The notes: generated by a model from the sequence alone, not told the origin. A stretch of DNA of 64,000 bases from Berkiella sp964496435 (GCA_964496435.1 CAZBZP010000001.1:339668-403667); one strand, 5' to 3'; shown: positions 8,143-17,951, numbered from the stretch's first letter. Numbers and translations are program-made.

Positions 8143-10084
8143 AATGCGACTTCGCTGTGTCTTCATCATCGTCCATACTACGCTTTTCAGAATCAACAGA
8201 AGGTGTGGGTTCCTTTGTTGCACTTGGCGCAGCTGGTGGTTCATTGCCCTTTTCTGGGGTTGACCAACCATCTGGTTCACGCGGTGTTTTGCCTGCCATG
8301 AGATCATCTAACTGTTTGGCATCAATCGTTTCATATTTCATTAAGGCTTCAGCCATTTTATGTAATATGGATTCTTTCTCTACCAAAATCTTCTTCGCTC
8401 TTTCATAATTTTTATCAATGATTTTACGAACTTCTTCATCGATGACACTGGCTGTTGTGCTGGCAATTTCTTTACGCGTACTCACGCTATGACCTAAAAA
8501 GACTTCGCCTTCATCTTCGCTATAGGTTAAGGGGCCGAGTTTTTCAGATAAACCCCATTTGGTAACCATGTTGCGTGCGATTTCAGTGGCACGTTTAATA
8601 TCATTAGATGCCCCAGTGGTCACACATTCTGGTCCAAAAATAAGTTCTTCAGCCAAACGTCCACCAAAAAGACTCGCAATTGAGCTTTCTAAGCGTTTCT
8701 TAGAATAACTGTAACGATCTTGTTCTGGTAAGAACATGGTCACGCCTAAAGCACCACCACGTGGAATAATGCTGACTTTGTAAACGGGATCATGATCAGC
8801 CACGGTTAAACCCACAATCGCATGTCCTGCTTCGTGGTAAGCGGTTAATTGTTTTTCTTGATCGCTCATTACCATGCTATGACGTTCAACACCCATGATA
8901 ATTTTATCTTTGGCATGTTCCATTTCTTCCATGTCCACTAAACGCTTGTTATGGCGTGCGGCAAGAAGCGCTGCTTCATTAACCAAGTTGGCCAAATCAG
9001 CACCAGAAAAGCCGGGTGTACCGCGTGCTATCACACGTGGATCTACGTCATCGGTAATCGGAATTTTACGTAAGTGCACTTTGAGGATTTGCTCGCGGCC
9101 TCTTACATCTGGCAAACCAACAACAACTTGTCTGTCGAAGCGGCCTGGGCGTAATAATGCTTTGTCTAAAACATCGGGACGGTTGGTTGCGGCAATAACG
9201 ATAACGCCTTCATTACCTTCAAAACCATCCATTTCAACTAGCAATTGATTGAGTGTTTGTTCACGCTCATCATGGCCACCGCCTAAACCTGCTCCACGAT
9301 GACGACCCACGGCATCAATTTCATCGATAAAAATAATGCAAGGTGCATGCTTCTTCGCTTGGTCAAACATATCGCGGACGCGGGATGCACCCACACCAAC
9401 AAACATTTCAACGAAGTCTGAGCCCGATATAGTAAAGAATGGCGCTTTTGCTTCCCCAGCAATGGCTTTTGCCAGCAATGTTTTACCAGTACCTGGTTGG
9501 CCAACCAATAAAACACCACGTGGAATACGACCACCTAAGCGCTGGAATTTTTCTGGATCTTTTAAGAACTCGACTAATTCTTTTACTTCTTCTTTGGCTT
9601 CATCAACACCGGCAACATCCGCAAAGGTAACCTTCACTTGATCTTCGCCTAGTAGTCTTGCGCGGCTTTTACCAAAAGTCATGGCACCACGACCACCACC
9701 GCCTTGCATCTGGCGCATAAAATACATCCAGACACCAATGAAGAGAATAATAGGGAACCAACTGATAAAGATATTCATTAACAAGCTTTGCTGTTCAGGT
9801 GCTTTACCCACAACAGTAACCTTGTTATTGATTAATTCAGCAAGTAAGTATTCGTCAGGCACAGGCATATAAGTGATGAAATTATCATCCGTGCGCGACG
9901 TACCGCGAATTTGGCGATTATCAATGGTGACCGATTTAACATCCCCTTTCTTCACACTATCGAGAAATTGAGAATAAGGGATCTTATTTACTTGTGTATG
10001 TCTTGGCCCAAAGTTACTAAATACTGACATCAATATGACAGCGATGATGAGCCATAATACGAGATTTTTTACCATGTCATTCAA
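8141..10084 (-). CDS. ftsH: ATP-dependent zinc metalloprotease FtsH
   Basis: This membrane-anchored AAA+ protease degrades misfolded membrane proteins and regulators such as sigma-32. Two membrane segments (about residues 6-23 and 102-124) flank a periplasmic domain. The AAA module has Walker A GQPGTGKT (195-202), Walker B CIIFIDEID and the second region of homology ending LLRPGRFDRQ. The protease zinc motif HEAGH is near residue 418. The 647-residue frame starts at TTG with AAGGGG seven bases upstream; an ATG three codons later is the alternative start. The acidic, Pro-rich C-terminal tail is normal for the family. Confidence 0.97.
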   Translation of the reverse strand: MNDMVKNLVLWLIIAVILMSVFSNFGPRHTQVNKIPYSQFLDSVKKGDVKSVTIDNRQIRGTSRTDDNFITYMPVPDEYLLAELINNKVTVVGKAPEQQSLLMNIFISWFPIILFIGVWMYFMRQMQGGGGRGAMTFGKSRARLLGEDQVKVTFADVAGVDEAKEEVKELVEFLKDPEKFQRLGGRIPRGVLLVGQPGTGKTLLAKAIAGEAKAPFFTISGSDFVEMFVGVGASRVRDMFDQAKKHAPCIIFIDEIDAVGRHRGAGLGGGHDEREQTLNQLLVEMDGFEGNEGVIVIAATNRPDVLDKALLRPGRFDRQVVVGLPDVRGREQILKVHLRKIPITDDVDPRVIARGTPGFSGADLANLVNEAALLAARHNKRLVDMEEMEHAKDKIIMGVERHSMVMSDQEKQLTAYHEAGHAIVGLTVADHDPVYKVSIIPRGGALGVTMFLPEQDRYSYSKKRLESSIASLFGGRLAEELIFGPECVTTGASNDIKRATEIARNMVTKWGLSEKLGPLTYSEDEGEVFLGHSVSTRKEIASTTASVIDEEVRKIIDKNYERAKKILVEKESILHKMAEALMKYETIDAKQLDDLMAGKTPREPDGWSTPEKGNEPPAAPSATKEPTPSVDSEKRSMDDDEDTAKSH

Positions 10085-10176
10085 GGCTGGACCCCTTGGT
10101 GTAGCTACATCTAATTATGTTTATCTTTTAACTAAAATACAGATCGGCAAGTGATGCTGATGCCATAAGTAATATA

Positions 10177-10800
10177 CTATATATTATAGTAGCCTCTGGC
10201 CAAGACATACAGCTCGCGTGATTCAGAACGTGAGGCGTCTGGCTTTCTAATGATTACTTTTTCAAAACTTTTTCGTAGCTTTTTAATATATAGATCAAAG
10301 TCTTCGCCCTGAAATACCTTAACCAAAAAGCCACCACCTTGTTTCAAATGATGCAGAGCAAAATCAAAAGCGAGATCGGCTAATATCATCATTCTAGGCT
10401 GATCTACAGCCACCATGCCACTTAAGTTAGGTGCCATATCAGAAATAACCCAGTCAACCTTATCAGGTCCCATCAAAGATTCTAACTCATCCAAAACAGC
10501 TTGCTCCGTGAAATCACCCTGCAAAAAGGTAACCCCAGGAATTGGTGCCATATCTAATCTATCTAAAGCAATCACTTGGCCATTTCTGCCAATGAGTTTC
10601 ACAATAACTTGTGACCAGCCGCCAGGTGCTGCGCCTAAATCTATTACCTTCATGTTGGGTTTGAAGAGTTTATCTTTTTCGTGCAATTCCAACAATTTGA
10701 AAGTAGCACGCGAGCGATATCCCAGTTTTTGCGCTTTTTGGACGAAAGGATCATTAATGTGGCGGGAAATCCAGGACTTCCCATGCTTTGTCTTAGCCAT
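10177..10800 (-). CDS. rlmE: 23S rRNA (uridine-2'-O-)-methyltransferase RlmE
   Basis: This SAM-dependent enzyme (FtsJ/RrmJ) methylates U2552 of 23S rRNA late in 50S assembly. The SAM site VIDLGAAPGGWSQVIVK lies near residues 53-69, and VDWVISDMAPNLSG carries the catalytic Asp and the DxAP motif. The catalytic Lys lies in LVKVFQGEDF. The 207 residues match the family. The gene lies immediately upstream of ftsH and diverges from yhbY, the conserved yhbY / rlmE-ftsH arrangement. Confidence 0.96.
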   Translation of the reverse strand: MAKTKHGKSWISRHINDPFVQKAQKLGYRSRATFKLLELHEKDKLFKPNMKVIDLGAAPGGWSQVIVKLIGRNGQVIALDRLDMAPIPGVTFLQGDFTEQAVLDELESLMGPDKVDWVISDMAPNLSGMVAVDQPRMMILADLAFDFALHHLKQGGGFLVKVFQGEDFDLYIKKLRKSFEKVIIRKPDASRSESRELYVLARGYYNI

Positions 10801-10888
10801 CTACTCAAACCATTTTCAATTTATACATCGTTGCCTGCACTCGCCTACTAAGTCCCCCTTGAGGGGAAATTGAAACTGATTTGAGTAG
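10801..10888. repeat. 22-bp imperfect inverted repeat between rlmE and yhbY
   Basis: Arms at 10801-10822 and 10867-10888 are reverse complements at 20 of 22 positions, read outward in both directions and are separated by 44 bases. That spacer contains a small TCCCC/GGGGA hairpin. The left arm abuts the rlmE start codon. It could be a mobile-repeat footprint or a shared control element for the divergent genes. Confidence 0.6.
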
Positions 10889-10961
10889 CAATTTTACAAT
10901 GATAACCTTCTCAGGTTAAAATGCGATAAGTTAAACTTCATTCTAAAGTAAATCCCAGCAA

Positions 10962-11231
10962 ATGTTAACCCGCAGTTTTATCAGAAACTTAATCACCAAA
11001 GCGCATCCTTTACGCCCTGTTGTATTGATTGGCAATAAAGGACTCACTCCACAAGTGCATAATGAAGTGGAAGCAGCCCTGCTTGCCCATGAATTAATCA
11101 AAGTGCGTGTTAATGCACCTACCCGCGAAGCCAGAAAGGAAATGATTGATAAAATCGTTGCTGAGCATAATGCGACAATGGTGCAAACCGTTGGGCATAT
11201 CTTAGTGCTTTATCGGGTTAATGAAGAATAA
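10962..11231 (+). CDS. yhbY: Ribosome assembly RNA-binding protein YhbY (CRM domain)
   Basis: This small CRM-domain RNA-binding protein associates with pre-50S ribosomal subunits. It shows the family N-terminus LRPVVLIGNKGLT, the central VEAALLAHELIKVRV and the C-terminal VQTVGHILVLYR. At 89 residues it is a little shorter than the typical 95-100. It is transcribed away from rlmE, the usual arrangement in gammaproteobacteria. Confidence 0.93.
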   Translation: MLTRSFIRNLITKAHPLRPVVLIGNKGLTPQVHNEVEAALLAHELIKVRVNAPTREARKEMIDKIVAEHNATMVQTVGHILVLYRVNEE

Positions 11232-11359
11232 AAATCCCCCGCTCGCTGTGCTCGCCGCCCCCTTTTATTCAAAGTGGGCTTAAGATCCATTCTTTAACCC
11301 CCTTTGAATAAAAGGGGGGCGACAATTCGAAGTGAAACGAAGAATTGGCGGGGGGATTT
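11232..11359. repeat. Nested inverted repeats between yhbY and greA
   Basis: An outer pair (about 11232-11242 with 11348-11359, AAATCCCCCGC / GCGGGGGGATTT) encloses an inner pair (11257-11274 with 11302-11320) of about 18 bases. The whole convergent gap can fold into one long branched hairpin. It may end transcription from both sides, but its size and nested form look more like a MITE- or REP-type element. Confidence 0.6.
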
Positions 11360-11363
11360 GGAT

Positions 11364-11840
11364 TTAAACGTACTCTATCTCACCAATCTCATATTCCAAT
11401 TCACCACTAGGTGTTCTCACCAACACGATATCGCTTTTATTTTTACCAATAATGGCGCGCGCTATAGGTGAATTCACCGATATTTTGCCTAGTTTCAAAT
11501 CAGATTCGTCATCACCCACGATTTGATATTTAACTGTTTCATCCGTGTTAATGTTGATAAGTGTGATGGTTGTACCAAAAACAACACGGCCATTCTTGGG
11601 CAATTTGCTAACGTCAATAATTTGCGCATTAGACAATTTATTTTCAACTTCAGAGATCCTGCCTTCCAAAAAGGATTGCTGCTCTTTAGCTGCATGGTAT
11701 TCAGCATTTTCTTTTAAGTCGCCATGACCGCGGGCTTCAGCGATTGCTTCGATAATTTTAGGACGCTCTACTGTTTTTAAGCGATTCAATTCATCTCGAA
11801 GCAATTGCGCACCAGATACGGTCATCGGAAATTTAATCAT
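11364..11840 (-). CDS. greA: Transcription elongation factor GreA
   Basis: GreA rescues backtracked RNA polymerase by stimulating cleavage of the nascent RNA. The N-terminal coiled coil carries the acidic tip segment EARGHGDLKENAEYHAAKE, followed by the FKBP-like C-terminal domain ending YEIGEIEYV. At 158 residues it is normal. The start codon overlaps the carB stop by 4 bases (ATGA), making it the last gene of a carA-carB-greA unit. Confidence 0.96.
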   Translation of the reverse strand: MIKFPMTVSGAQLLRDELNRLKTVERPKIIEAIAEARGHGDLKENAEYHAAKEQQSFLEGRISEVENKLSNAQIIDVSKLPKNGRVVFGTTITLININTDETVKYQIVGDDESDLKLGKISVNSPIARAIIGKNKSDIVLVRTPSGELEYEIGEIEYV

Positions 11841-14800
11841 TGTTCTTTTACTCTTAAATGCAATGCCTGAATGGGCGCAATATGATGATTATTTTGATAC
11901 GCCAGCGCTAGCACATGTGCTTTCGCCCCAGACAGGGTAGTTGTGTAACATACTTTATACTGAAGAGCGGTTCTGCGGATAGCGTTAGAGTCAGCTATCG
12001 CATGACGGCCTTCAGTCGTGTTGATAATGAATGCGATTTTATCATTTTTGATAGTATCTACAATATGAGGACGTCCCTCATTTACCTTACTAACAATATC
12101 ACAACTTAAGCCCGCATCACGTAAAGCATCCGCTGTCCCTTGGGTCGCAAGCAGTTTATAACCAAACTCCTGTAGTTTCCTTGCGATATCAATGACGCCA
12201 GGTTTATCTGCATCACGCACACTGATTAAGGCACTGCCCTGTGCTGAAATTTGAGGAGATAAAGTGGCCAGTTCACTTTTAGCGTAGGCCGCAGGAAAAT
12301 TATCGCCAACACCCATGACTTCACCGGTTGAGCGCATTTCAGGGCCTAATATAGGATCAACCCCTGGGAATTTTTCAAAAGGAAATACACTTTTCTTAAC
12401 AGCATAAAATTCAGGAACAAGTTCTTTTACTTTTTGCTGCTGGATTAAATTTTTCCCAATCATGCAACAAGCGGCAATTTTGGCAAGCGAAATGCCAATC
12501 ACTTTAGAAATAAAGGGAACTGTTCTTGCCGCACGTGGATTCACTTCTAAAACATAAATTTGGTTATTCTTGATGGCGAATTGCGCATTGATTAAACCAA
12601 CAACCCCTAATTCTTTAGCCATTTTACGCATATGTTCGCGTAAATCATCTTGAATAGCCGTGCTTAAACTAAAGGGAGGCAAAGAGCATGCCGAATCCCC
12701 AGAGTGAACGCCTGCTTGTTCAATGTGCTCCATGATGCCGCCAATTAAAACATTTTCGCCATCACAAACCGCATCAACATCCACTTCAATCGCATCATCT
12801 AAAAATCTATCTAAAAGGATAGGTTCATCTTTGGTAACTTTATTTTGGCGCAACATGTAATCGCGTAATTCATCATCTGAATAAACAATTTCCATTGCAC
12901 GTCCACCCAAAACATAAGAAGGACGCACGATGAGCGGATAACCAATCTCACGGGCAACACATAAGCCTTCATCGAGTGTAGAAGCCATACCATTAGGTGG
13001 TTGCGCTAAATTCAAACGCTGAATCATTTGCTGGAAGCGGCCTCTGTCCTCTGCCCTGTCAATGGCATCTGGGGAAGTACCGATAATAGGCACGCCATTG
13101 GCTTCTAAGGCTTTTGCTAATTTAAGTGGGGTTTGTCCACCAAATTGCACAATGACACCCACTGGATTTTCCAGGTGCACAATTTCAAGCACATCTTCAA
13201 GGGTCAGCGGCTCAAAGAAGAGTCTGTCAGAAGTATCATAATCCGTAGAAACAGTTTCAGGATTACAATTTACCATGATGGATTCATAACCCTCTTCGCG
13301 CATAGCTTGAGAGGCATGAACACAGCAATAATCAAATTCAATACCTTGACCAATACGATTGGGGCCACCGCCTAACACCATGATTTTCTTTTTATCTGAG
13401 GGTTTGGCTTCGCATTCTTCTTCATAAGTTGAATAAAAATAGGCCGTTTCTACCGAAAATTCTGCGCCACAACTATCAACCCGTTTATAAACAGGCCGTA
13501 CATTGAGTTCATGACGACGCTTACGAAAGGCAGATTCACTCACACCCAGCAGTTCTGCTAAGCGGTGATCAGAGAAGCCTTTACGCTTTAATTGCATGAC
13601 CTTGGTTTTATCTAATTCAGCGAAACCTAATTGTGAGACGGTTTTCTCCGTTTCCACTAAATCTTGAATTTGCGCCAAGAACCAAGGATCAATATGTGTA
13701 AGCTGATAAATTTCATCTCTTGAAAGCCCTAAACGAAAAGCATCGGCTATCATCCAAAGACGCTGGCAAGTGGGACGTTGTAAGCTCGCGCGAATTTCAT
13801 TTTTAGCGTCCGCACGATTTATATCAACTATCGATTCTAAGCCGAATAACCCGACTTCAAGGCCTCTAATTGCTTTTTGTAAGGATTCTTGAAAAGTGCG
13901 TCCCATTGCCATCACTTCACCCACTGATTTCATTTGGGTGGTTAATTGCGCATCGGCTTGGGGGAATTTCTCAAAATTAAAACGTGGGATTTTGGTTACC
14001 ACATAATCAATGGTTGGTTCAAAAGAGGCCGGGGTTTGATTGCCGGTAATTTCATTAGCCAGCTCATCTAAGGTATAACCAATTGCTAATTTAGCCGCCA
14101 CTTTGGCAATAGGGAAACCAGTTGCTTTTGAGGCTAAGGCAGAAGAGCGAGAAACCCGCGGGTTCATCTCAATGACATGCAATTCACCCGTTTTAGGGCA
14201 AACAGCAAACTGCACATTAGAGCCCCCTGTTTCAACACCAATTTTTCTAAGCACCGCGATAGAAGCATCTCGCATGTGCTGATATTCTTTGTCAGTTAAG
14301 GTTTGCGCTGGGGCAACCGTAATCGAATCACCCGTATGAATACCCATGGCATCCATATTTTCTATAGAACAAACGATGATGCAGTTATCATTTTTATCCC
14401 GCACCACTTCCATTTCATATTCTTTCCAACCGATAATCGATTGTTCAATAAGGAGTTCACGCGTGGGCGACATTTCCAAACCGCGTTTACAAATTTCTTC
14501 AAACTCTTCCATGTTATAGGCAATACCACCACCACTGCCCCCCAAAGTAAAAGAGGGACGAATAATGGTAGGAAAGCCAACGCTGGCTTGTGCTTGTTTG
14601 GCACTTTCTAAACTATGCGCAATAGCTGATCTTGGCATTTTTAAGCCAATTTCACCCATGGCTTTGCGAAATTGTTCTCTGTCTTCTGCTTTATCAATAG
14701 CTTCTTGGCTTGCACCGATGAGCTCTACATTAAAGTCTGCCAACACGCCTTCGCGTACTAAATCAAGCGCGCAATTTAAGGCTGTTTGCCCACCCATTGT

Positions 14801-15064
14801 TGGTAATAAGGCACAGGGGCGTTCTTTTTCAATAATGCGTTTTACAATTTTCCAATGAATGGGTTCAATATAGATGGCATCCGCCATTTGCGGATCTGTC
14901 ATGATGGTCGCTGGATTTGAATTGACCAAAATAACTCTATAGCCATCTTCTTTTAAGGCTTTACACGCTTGCGCACCTGAATAATCAAACTCACAGCCCT
15001 GACCAATGACAATGGGGCCAGCACCAATCACTAAAATACTTTTTAGATCACTTCTCTTAGGCAT
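11837..15064 (-). CDS. carB: Carbamoyl-phosphate synthase large subunit
   Basis: This subunit makes carbamoyl phosphate from bicarbonate, ATP and ammonia for arginine and pyrimidine synthesis. The two homologous ATP-grasp halves are clear: each begins with a GGGPNRIGQG- or GAGPIVIGQG-type loop (start and about residue 560) and has its own ATP-binding segment (RPSFTLGGSGGGIAYN, RPSYVLGGRAMEIVY). The C-terminal MGS-like allosteric domain follows (GYKLLATQGTADALRDAG). The length of 1075 residues fits. It overlaps carA by 8 bases and greA by 4. Confidence 0.97.
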   Translation of the reverse strand: MPKRSDLKSILVIGAGPIVIGQGCEFDYSGAQACKALKEDGYRVILVNSNPATIMTDPQMADAIYIEPIHWKIVKRIIEKERPCALLPTMGGQTALNCALDLVREGVLADFNVELIGASQEAIDKAEDREQFRKAMGEIGLKMPRSAIAHSLESAKQAQASVGFPTIIRPSFTLGGSGGGIAYNMEEFEEICKRGLEMSPTRELLIEQSIIGWKEYEMEVVRDKNDNCIIVCSIENMDAMGIHTGDSITVAPAQTLTDKEYQHMRDASIAVLRKIGVETGGSNVQFAVCPKTGELHVIEMNPRVSRSSALASKATGFPIAKVAAKLAIGYTLDELANEITGNQTPASFEPTIDYVVTKIPRFNFEKFPQADAQLTTQMKSVGEVMAMGRTFQESLQKAIRGLEVGLFGLESIVDINRADAKNEIRASLQRPTCQRLWMIADAFRLGLSRDEIYQLTHIDPWFLAQIQDLVETEKTVSQLGFAELDKTKVMQLKRKGFSDHRLAELLGVSESAFRKRRHELNVRPVYKRVDSCGAEFSVETAYFYSTYEEECEAKPSDKKKIMVLGGGPNRIGQGIEFDYCCVHASQAMREEGYESIMVNCNPETVSTDYDTSDRLFFEPLTLEDVLEIVHLENPVGVIVQFGGQTPLKLAKALEANGVPIIGTSPDAIDRAEDRGRFQQMIQRLNLAQPPNGMASTLDEGLCVAREIGYPLIVRPSYVLGGRAMEIVYSDDELRDYMLRQNKVTKDEPILLDRFLDDAIEVDVDAVCDGENVLIGGIMEHIEQAGVHSGDSACSLPPFSLSTAIQDDLREHMRKMAKELGVVGLINAQFAIKNNQIYVLEVNPRAARTVPFISKVIGISLAKIAACCMIGKNLIQQQKVKELVPEFYAVKKSVFPFEKFPGVDPILGPEMRSTGEVMGVGDNFPAAYAKSELATLSPQISAQGSALISVRDADKPGVIDIARKLQEFGYKLLATQGTADALRDAGLSCDIVSKVNEGRPHIVDTIKNDKIAFIINTTEGRHAIADSNAIRRTALQYKVCYTTTLSGAKAHVLALAYQNNHHIAPIQALHLRVKEQ

Positions 15065-16244
15065 GGGTTAACTCTTGTTCTGTCGTTGCTTTGGTCTGAT
15101 GTTTAAAACTGCGCATCCCTTCAATAAAATCATGAAATAAACTTCTGGCATCATTAGGACCTGGACCCGCTTCAGGGTGTCCTTGAAAACCAAAAGCACA
15201 CAGCGTGTTATGTTTAAAACCTTGAATGGTATTATCGAATAAGGAACGATGCGTTATGGTTAAAGTGGATGGCATTGTGCTTTCATCTACCGTAAAACCA
15301 TGATTTTGGCTGGTAATCAAAACACGCGCATCAGCTAATTGCCTTACAGGATGGTTACCACCATGATGGCCAAATTTCATCTTCATCGTTTTAGCACCAC
15401 AAGCAAGCGCTAAGAGTTGGTGGCCAAGACATATACCAAAAAGAGGTATTTTATGTGCTAACAATTGCTTAATCGCTTCAATGGCATAATCACATGGTTC
15501 TGGATCGCCAGGGCCATTTGATAGAAAGACCCCATCTGGTTTAAGCGCCAAAACTTCACTGGCTGGTGTTTTTGCATTCACGACGGTGACCTGACATCCC
15601 AAATCATGCAAACAACGTAAAATCGTTTTTTTAATGCCAAAATCATATGCAACGACTTTAAATTCAGCTTTTTTGGGCTCGGACTTCTCTAAAGACCACA
15701 ACCCTTTTTCTTGCCATTCATAAGCTTGTTTGGTGCTTACAACTTTAGCTAAATCAAGACCTTTTAAACCACCAAAGCCGCGCGCATAAGCAATTGCTTC
15801 GTCTTTTGCACTTGCATTAAGAACAGGCGCACTATAGATGCAGCCTTTGAGTGCACCTTTTTCTCTAATGAGCCTTGTTAAACGGCGTGTATCAATTTCA
15901 GCAATGCCTAAAATACGATGTTGCGCTAAATAATCCTCTAAAGAAGATTGATGACGCCAATTGCTGAGTTGAAAAGGAAGTTGTCTTATTATAAGACCAC
16001 TAGCATAAATACTGTTTGATTCATTATCTTCGAGATTGACCCCAACATTACCTATATGAGGATATGTTAATGTCACTAATTGATTAGCATAGGAAGGATC
16101 AGTCAAAATTTCTTGGTAGCCAGTCATGGCGGTGTTAAAAACAACTTCTCCTACCGCATGTACCGCTATTTGAGTTAAATGACCGAAGGCTATCCCTTCA
16201 AATATAGAACCGTCTTCAAGCGCGAGTAGGGCAGAGCGGGGCAA
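15057..16244 (-). CDS. carA: Carbamoyl-phosphate synthase small (glutaminase) subunit
   Basis: This subunit hydrolyses glutamine and passes ammonia to CarB. The class I amidotransferase triad region is present: the Cys lies in GICLGHQLLALACG and the His-Glu pair in FQGHPEAGPG. The frame is open to a GTG at 16271 with no visible ribosome site. The TTG at 16244 has GGAGGAGAAG directly upstream and gives the family N-terminus (PRSALLALEDGSIFEG), so TTG is the more likely start. The protein is then 395 residues. Confidence 0.93.
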   Translation of the reverse strand: MPRSALLALEDGSIFEGIAFGHLTQIAVHAVGEVVFNTAMTGYQEILTDPSYANQLVTLTYPHIGNVGVNLEDNESNSIYASGLIIRQLPFQLSNWRHQSSLEDYLAQHRILGIAEIDTRRLTRLIREKGALKGCIYSAPVLNASAKDEAIAYARGFGGLKGLDLAKVVSTKQAYEWQEKGLWSLEKSEPKKAEFKVVAYDFGIKKTILRCLHDLGCQVTVVNAKTPASEVLALKPDGVFLSNGPGDPEPCDYAIEAIKQLLAHKIPLFGICLGHQLLALACGAKTMKMKFGHHGGNHPVRQLADARVLITSQNHGFTVDESTMPSTLTITHRSLFDNTIQGFKHNTLCAFGFQGHPEAGPGPNDARSLFHDFIEGMRSFKHQTKATTEQELTHA

Positions 16245-16371
16245 CTTCTCCTCCAAGAATTCGTTACGCACAAAATGATCGCATTCTACCTTCTTGAATT
16301 AAGAATGTCCATTTTAAATATTTGAATTGCCAGCACCCTTACTCAATTTTAATAAATGAAATCAATAGGAT

Positions 16372-16402
16372 AAAAGGCCTGGCAGAGCAAGCCTTGGGGT
16401 TT
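16372..16402 (-). terminator. Terminator-like hairpin upstream of carA
   Basis: AAGGC and GCCTT pair around an 11-base loop that contains CTGGCAGAGC. GGGGTTTTTT follows on the plus strand and TTTTATCC on the minus strand. On the minus strand it lies just after the unknown gene ending at 16419, so it probably separates that gene from carA. Confidence 0.5.
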
Positions 16403-16418
16403 TTTGATTGGTGAAGTC

Positions 16419-17951
16419 TCACTCAAATTTCAATACCTTGGAGCGCGGTGTCTGCGATGCCTCATTTAACTTATCTTGCACTTTGGCCAAAATTTTACGC
16501 CTTCGTGCTTGTGCGCTGGCATCAGCTTTAGGATATTCATCCTCAGATAAACTCGGCTTTAAACCCGCTTTATGGATGGCTAACATTAATTCAACCGCTA
16601 ATTTATCGTCTCCTGCGGCTAATACAATTACACTGGTATTACCAGTATTATCATGATGCGCTTTTGCCTGAGCGACAATCACGCTGGTGATTTCCTTTTG
16701 ATTTGATTCTGTTAGCTGATTGGCTTTTACAGTAACCATCGTGAGCAAATGCTGACGTTTATCCTTTTTACTTTTAAAAACAACATCAGGTAATGTTTCG
16801 CCTTCCTTGTTTTTTAAACGATAACGATAGCTGATTGCGCCTGAGTCTGATTTTTTATTGTAAGTTGTTACAGGCTTAATGCCCTCAGGCAAATTTTCTA
16901 AAAAGCGCTTTGTCGATTTTGCTAATATTTCAGGGGAAAGTTCTTCTCTTGTGTCGTATTCAACACCTTGCACAATTTTTGCAACCGGTAAAGCTTCTTG
17001 TCTTGCTTTATATTCCTTGAAGGTCTTTTCTATTTTGATTTTACTTGCCTTAGATAAGTGCTCAGCTGCTTTTAGCCTTTTCAAAATGTAAACAACAGCT
17101 TCTATTTCTGCTTGCACTTGGGCTTTATTTTTAGTTTTCGCTAATTCTTCTTCTAAGAGCAATAATTCACTACAAAAGAACCGTGCAACTTTTTCCATCG
17201 CTGTTGGGGAGGCTTCCAAGATAGCTAATCTTCTCAAGGATTTATAAAACTTTTTACAAGCAGGACTATTAACTGCTTTGGCGCGATTATAAAGATAACC
17301 ATTTATCATTTGCGCTGTACTTGAAGATATACCAACACGCTCTTTAATTTTCTTTGTAACACGTTTTGAAATTTCAAAGCGCTTTTCATGTTTAAACGCC
17401 TTATTAGCTACTTTCTTGCCAAACCAACTGCCCGCAAAAGCGCCTAAAATGCCTAAACCAACTCCACCTCCTACGGCTGCAAGTCCCGTTGCGATACCTG
17501 CCCCAACAACACCGCCAATCGCGGACCCTATGCCTGGAAAAACGAGTGTGCCTAAAACTACGCCAACTGCCGCACCAATGCCGATACCAGCCAGAATGGT
17601 TAAAGAGGTTTTAACGCGATTTGAACTGAGGATGTCTTTGGCAGAGTAATAGCCATCTTTGAGCACATCCCATAATCTATCTAAAATAAATCCTTTTTGG
17701 CCCGCATTCTTAACAGCCGCTAAAGCACTTACTTTATCAAGCTGATCGAGCTCAGCCCCCGCTTCTATCATTTGTCTGAGTTTATTTTTTGAGGTCTTTT
17801 CGTCTCGTTTTCGTTCTTCAACTTTCTCCTGCATCCATTTTAATACCCTGGCCATTTCCTTAGCATTTTCAGGATCGCTATCATCGTCGAGGAAATCATA
17901 ACCACGTGGGCATTTACCTAGATTTTCTGGCGCGTAAGGTGGTTTAGCCAT
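16419..17951 (-). CDS. Hypothetical protein with glycine-zipper membrane segment
   Basis: The 510-residue product is not recognised. The N-terminus is charged and helical. Residues about 110-185 form a long Gly/Ala-rich hydrophobic stretch (GIGIGAAVGVVLG, GIGSAIGGVVGAGIATG, GLGILGAFAGSWFG) of the glycine-zipper type that can insert into membranes. The remainder is Lys/Glu-rich and probably helical, and the tail is basic. There is no signal peptide. The gene stands alone between carA and a cupin gene. An effector or toxin-like membrane protein is possible, but there is no direct evidence of function. Confidence 0.75.
   Translation of the reverse strand: MAKPPYAPENLGKCPRGYDFLDDDSDPENAKEMARVLKWMQEKVEERKRDEKTSKNKLRQMIEAGAELDQLDKVSALAAVKNAGQKGFILDRLWDVLKDGYYSAKDILSSNRVKTSLTILAGIGIGAAVGVVLGTLVFPGIGSAIGGVVGAGIATGLAAVGGGVGLGILGAFAGSWFGKKVANKAFKHEKRFEISKRVTKKIKERVGISSSTAQMINGYLYNRAKAVNSPACKKFYKSLRRLAILEASPTAMEKVARFFCSELLLLEEELAKTKNKAQVQAEIEAVVYILKRLKAAEHLSKASKIKIEKTFKEYKARQEALPVAKIVQGVEYDTREELSPEILAKSTKRFLENLPEGIKPVTTYNKKSDSGAISYRYRLKNKEGETLPDVVFKSKKDKRQHLLTMVTVKANQLTESNQKEITSVIVAQAKAHHDNTGNTSVIVLAAGDDKLAVELMLAIHKAGLKPSLSEDEYPKADASAQARRRKILAKVQDKLNEASQTPRSKVLKFE

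Noticed and set aside
8157..9641. Plus-strand frames inside ftsH
   Set aside because: They are antisense shadows of a highly conserved gene, with no start signals and no recognisable content.
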